A stretch of 64,000 nucleotides of DNA from the NCBI RefSeq assembly GCF_001884185.1, contig NZ_MAOE01000102.1:30780-94779 (forward strand). Direction: 5' to 3'. Origin of the DNA: Bacillus albus. GTDB lineage: Bacteria > Bacillota > Bacilli > Bacillales > Bacillaceae_G. Below are positions 62,997 through 64,000 of this stretch, in pieces. Position numbers and translations under genes: made by a program. Each line of letters opens with the position of its first letter. Positions within the stretch are counted from its first letter, which is position 1. The notes under the pieces are model-generated. The model was not told the origin of the DNA. It worked only from the letters and a program-made list of their open reading frames with translations, and searched no databases.

Positions 62997-64000
62997 TTTA
63001 GCCAAGAAGACTCCTTCCTCAAGGAGCGTGAAGGGTCACAGCCCAGTGAGTAGGTGGGAGATGAATTGGCTTCGAACAAGGGATGGCAGGAAGCCATCTT
63101 ACTTGTTCGACATACAGAAAGTGTTACTTTACTATCTATCGAATGTATGTTTGGTGTATAATAGTTATATAGCGAAATGGAGGTGAATGAAATGATGATC
63201 AATAAAGCCTATAAATTTCGTATCTATCCAAATAAAGCACAAGCAGTTCTAATCAACAAAACGATTGGTTGTTCCCGCTTTGTATTCAATTATTTTCTAT
63301 CCTTATGGGATCACGCATACAAAGAGACAGGAAAAGGCTTGACCTATGGTACATGCTCTGCCAAACTACCTGCCATGAAGAAAGAGTTTGTTTGGCTAAA
63401 AGAAGTGGATAGTATTGCGATTCAGTCGTCTGTTCGCAACCTTGCTGATGCTTATACTCGCTTTTTCAAAAAACAAAACAGCGCACCGCGCTTTAAATCT
63501 AAGAAGAACAACGTACAATCTTACACCACAAAACAAACAAATGAAAACATTGCCGTTGTAGAGAACAAAATAAAGTTGCCGAAACTAGGCTTTGTTCGAT
63601 TTGCCAAAAGTCGTAAAGTAGAGGGACGTATTATAAATGCGACTGTTAGACGAAACCCTTCTGGTAGATATTTTGTGTCACTATTAGTTGAAACAGAAGT
63701 ACAAGAACTTCCGAAAACACATTCTTACATTGGGATAGATGTAGGACTCAAAGATTTCGCTATTTTGTCAGATGGGAAACCCTATGAAAATCCGAAGTTT
63801 TTCCGATCATTAGAAGATAAGTTGGCGAAAGCACAGCGTGTTCTTTCTAGAAGAATGAAAGGATCTTCTCGTTGGAATAAACAACGGGTAAAAGTAGCTA
63901 GAATTCACGAATACATATCAAATACTAGAAAAGATTACTTAGACAAAATCTCAACTGAAATCATCAAAAACCACGATGTTATCGGTATAGAGGATTTGCA
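62997..64000 (+). mobile_element. IS200/IS605-type tnpB element, left end and gene, right end outside the window
   Basis: Left end: AGAAGACTCCTTCCTCAAGG, then GTGAAGGGTCACAGCCCAGT and AGGTGGGAGATGAATTGGC, the same signature as the deletion derivative at 22820-23205. No tnpA gene lies before tnpB, so it is an IS1341-type element carrying only tnpB. The window ends before the right end. Confidence 0.75.
63192..64000 (+). CDS. tnpB: RNA-guided nuclease TnpB, C-terminus outside the window
   Basis: Open from ATG 63192 (GGAGGTGAATG upstream) to the window edge, 269 codons; full-length relatives have about 370-400. N-terminal MMINKAYKFRIYPNKAQAVL and NYFLSLW are the family start. RuvC I is GIDVGLKDFAILSDGK with the catalytic Asp, and RuvC II begins at IGIEDL with the Glu. 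The zinc-ribbon and RuvC III would lie beyond the edge. TnpB is a guide-RNA-directed nuclease using RNA from the element's right end, which maintains the element after excision. This is unrelated to the Tn554 TnpB at 2733. Orphan right ends at 474, 20763 and 22820 could act with this protein. Confidence 0.88.
   Translation, partial: MMINKAYKFRIYPNKAQAVLINKTIGCSRFVFNYFLSLWDHAYKETGKGLTYGTCSAKLPAMKKEFVWLKEVDSIAIQSSVRNLADAYTRFFKKQNSAPRFKSKKNNVQSYTTKQTNENIAVVENKIKLPKLGFVRFAKSRKVEGRIINATVRRNPSGRYFVSLLVETEVQELPKTHSYIGIDVGLKDFAILSDGKPYENPKFFRSLEDKLAKAQRVLSRRMKGSSRWNKQRVKVARIHEYISNTRKDYLDKISTEIIKNHDVIGIEDL

Noticed and set aside
62823-63053. 76-codon plus-strand frame before the tnpB element
   Set aside because: No ribosome binding site, it runs across a terminator hairpin and into the element left end.
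1-64000. tRNA, rRNA, tmRNA and CRISPR arrays
   Set aside because: Looked for CCA-ended cloverleafs, conserved rRNA blocks and direct-repeat arrays; none was convincing.

Overview
The window looks like an accessory region, a large plasmid or a chromosomal island, of a Bacillus cereus-group organism (cereus/thuringiensis/anthracis type). The base composition is AT-rich. Spore-surface proteins, a gerA-type germinant receptor operon, PI-PLC, a chitin-active LPMO, an IS231-family transposase and PBSX-like phage terminase genes occur together. No rRNA, tRNA, CRISPR array or core housekeeping block was seen, so plasmid or chromosome cannot be decided from sequence alone.

Layout. (1) 1-1.2 kb: two minus-strand genes, a truncated one at the edge and one with an exosporium-type leader, separated by the right end of a tnpB-type (IS200/IS605) element. 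(2) 1.6-5.2 kb: the Tn554-type recombination trio tnpA-tnpB-tnpC. (3) 5.5-10.6 kb: a complete Bce-type antimicrobial-peptide module (ABC transporter, YxeA-like protein, response regulator, intramembrane-sensing kinase) with a BceR-like box upstream. (4) 10.8-13.9 kb: a spore-surface gene remnant, then an orphan LXG type VII toxin locus (Lap1-like, Lap2-like, LXG toxin with a HNH-type tail, SMI1/KNR4 immunity protein). (5) 14.3-18.0 kb: gerA-B-C operon. (6) 18.4-28 kb: a small ORF, a Fic-fold protein without catalytic residues, secreted proteins (LPMO, PI-PLC, an unknown 189-aa protein), decayed LacI and SLH genes, and a TetR/HXXEE pair with a clear operator.

(7) 29.4-40 kb: a decayed prophage block (ArpU, small integrase, terminase subunits, portal) interrupted by three genes sharing one short Cys/Pro-rich N-terminal leader fused to three unrelated folds: a YVTN beta-propeller, an endonuclease/exonuclease/phosphatase domain and a second repeat protein. 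The portal gene is cut off by a bcr-like repeat. (8) 40-44.5 kb: an ArsR-regulated saccharopine-dehydrogenase-like gene, a complete IS231-family element and a small secreted protein. (9) 44.9-48.2 kb: a large LPXTG adhesin with predicted thioester, CnaB and T-Q ester-bond domains. (10) 49.3-54.3 kb: a XerS-like recombinase under a perfect LexA box, decayed plasmid-type genes, a ZinT-like lipoprotein under a perfect Zur box, and an IS231 remnant. (11) 54.3-56.8 kb: proline dehydrogenase divergent from a MocR regulator. (12) 57.4-62.7 kb: a minus-strand cluster of two subtilases, a 77-aa protein, an EEP-domain enzyme and a broken EEP copy. (13) 62.9-64 kb: left end and first 90 percent or so of an intact-looking IS200/IS605 tnpB gene running off the window.

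The region is a mosaic. IS231 ends, bcr-like repeats and tnpB-element ends recur throughout, and several genes are broken by single-base deletions. The observations I rate highest are the shared-leader gene trio, the orphan tnpB right ends (omegaRNA-like), the catalytically dead Fic protein, the LexA-controlled XerS, the subtilase/EEP cluster and a 26-bp hairpin inside the LXG coding sequence.
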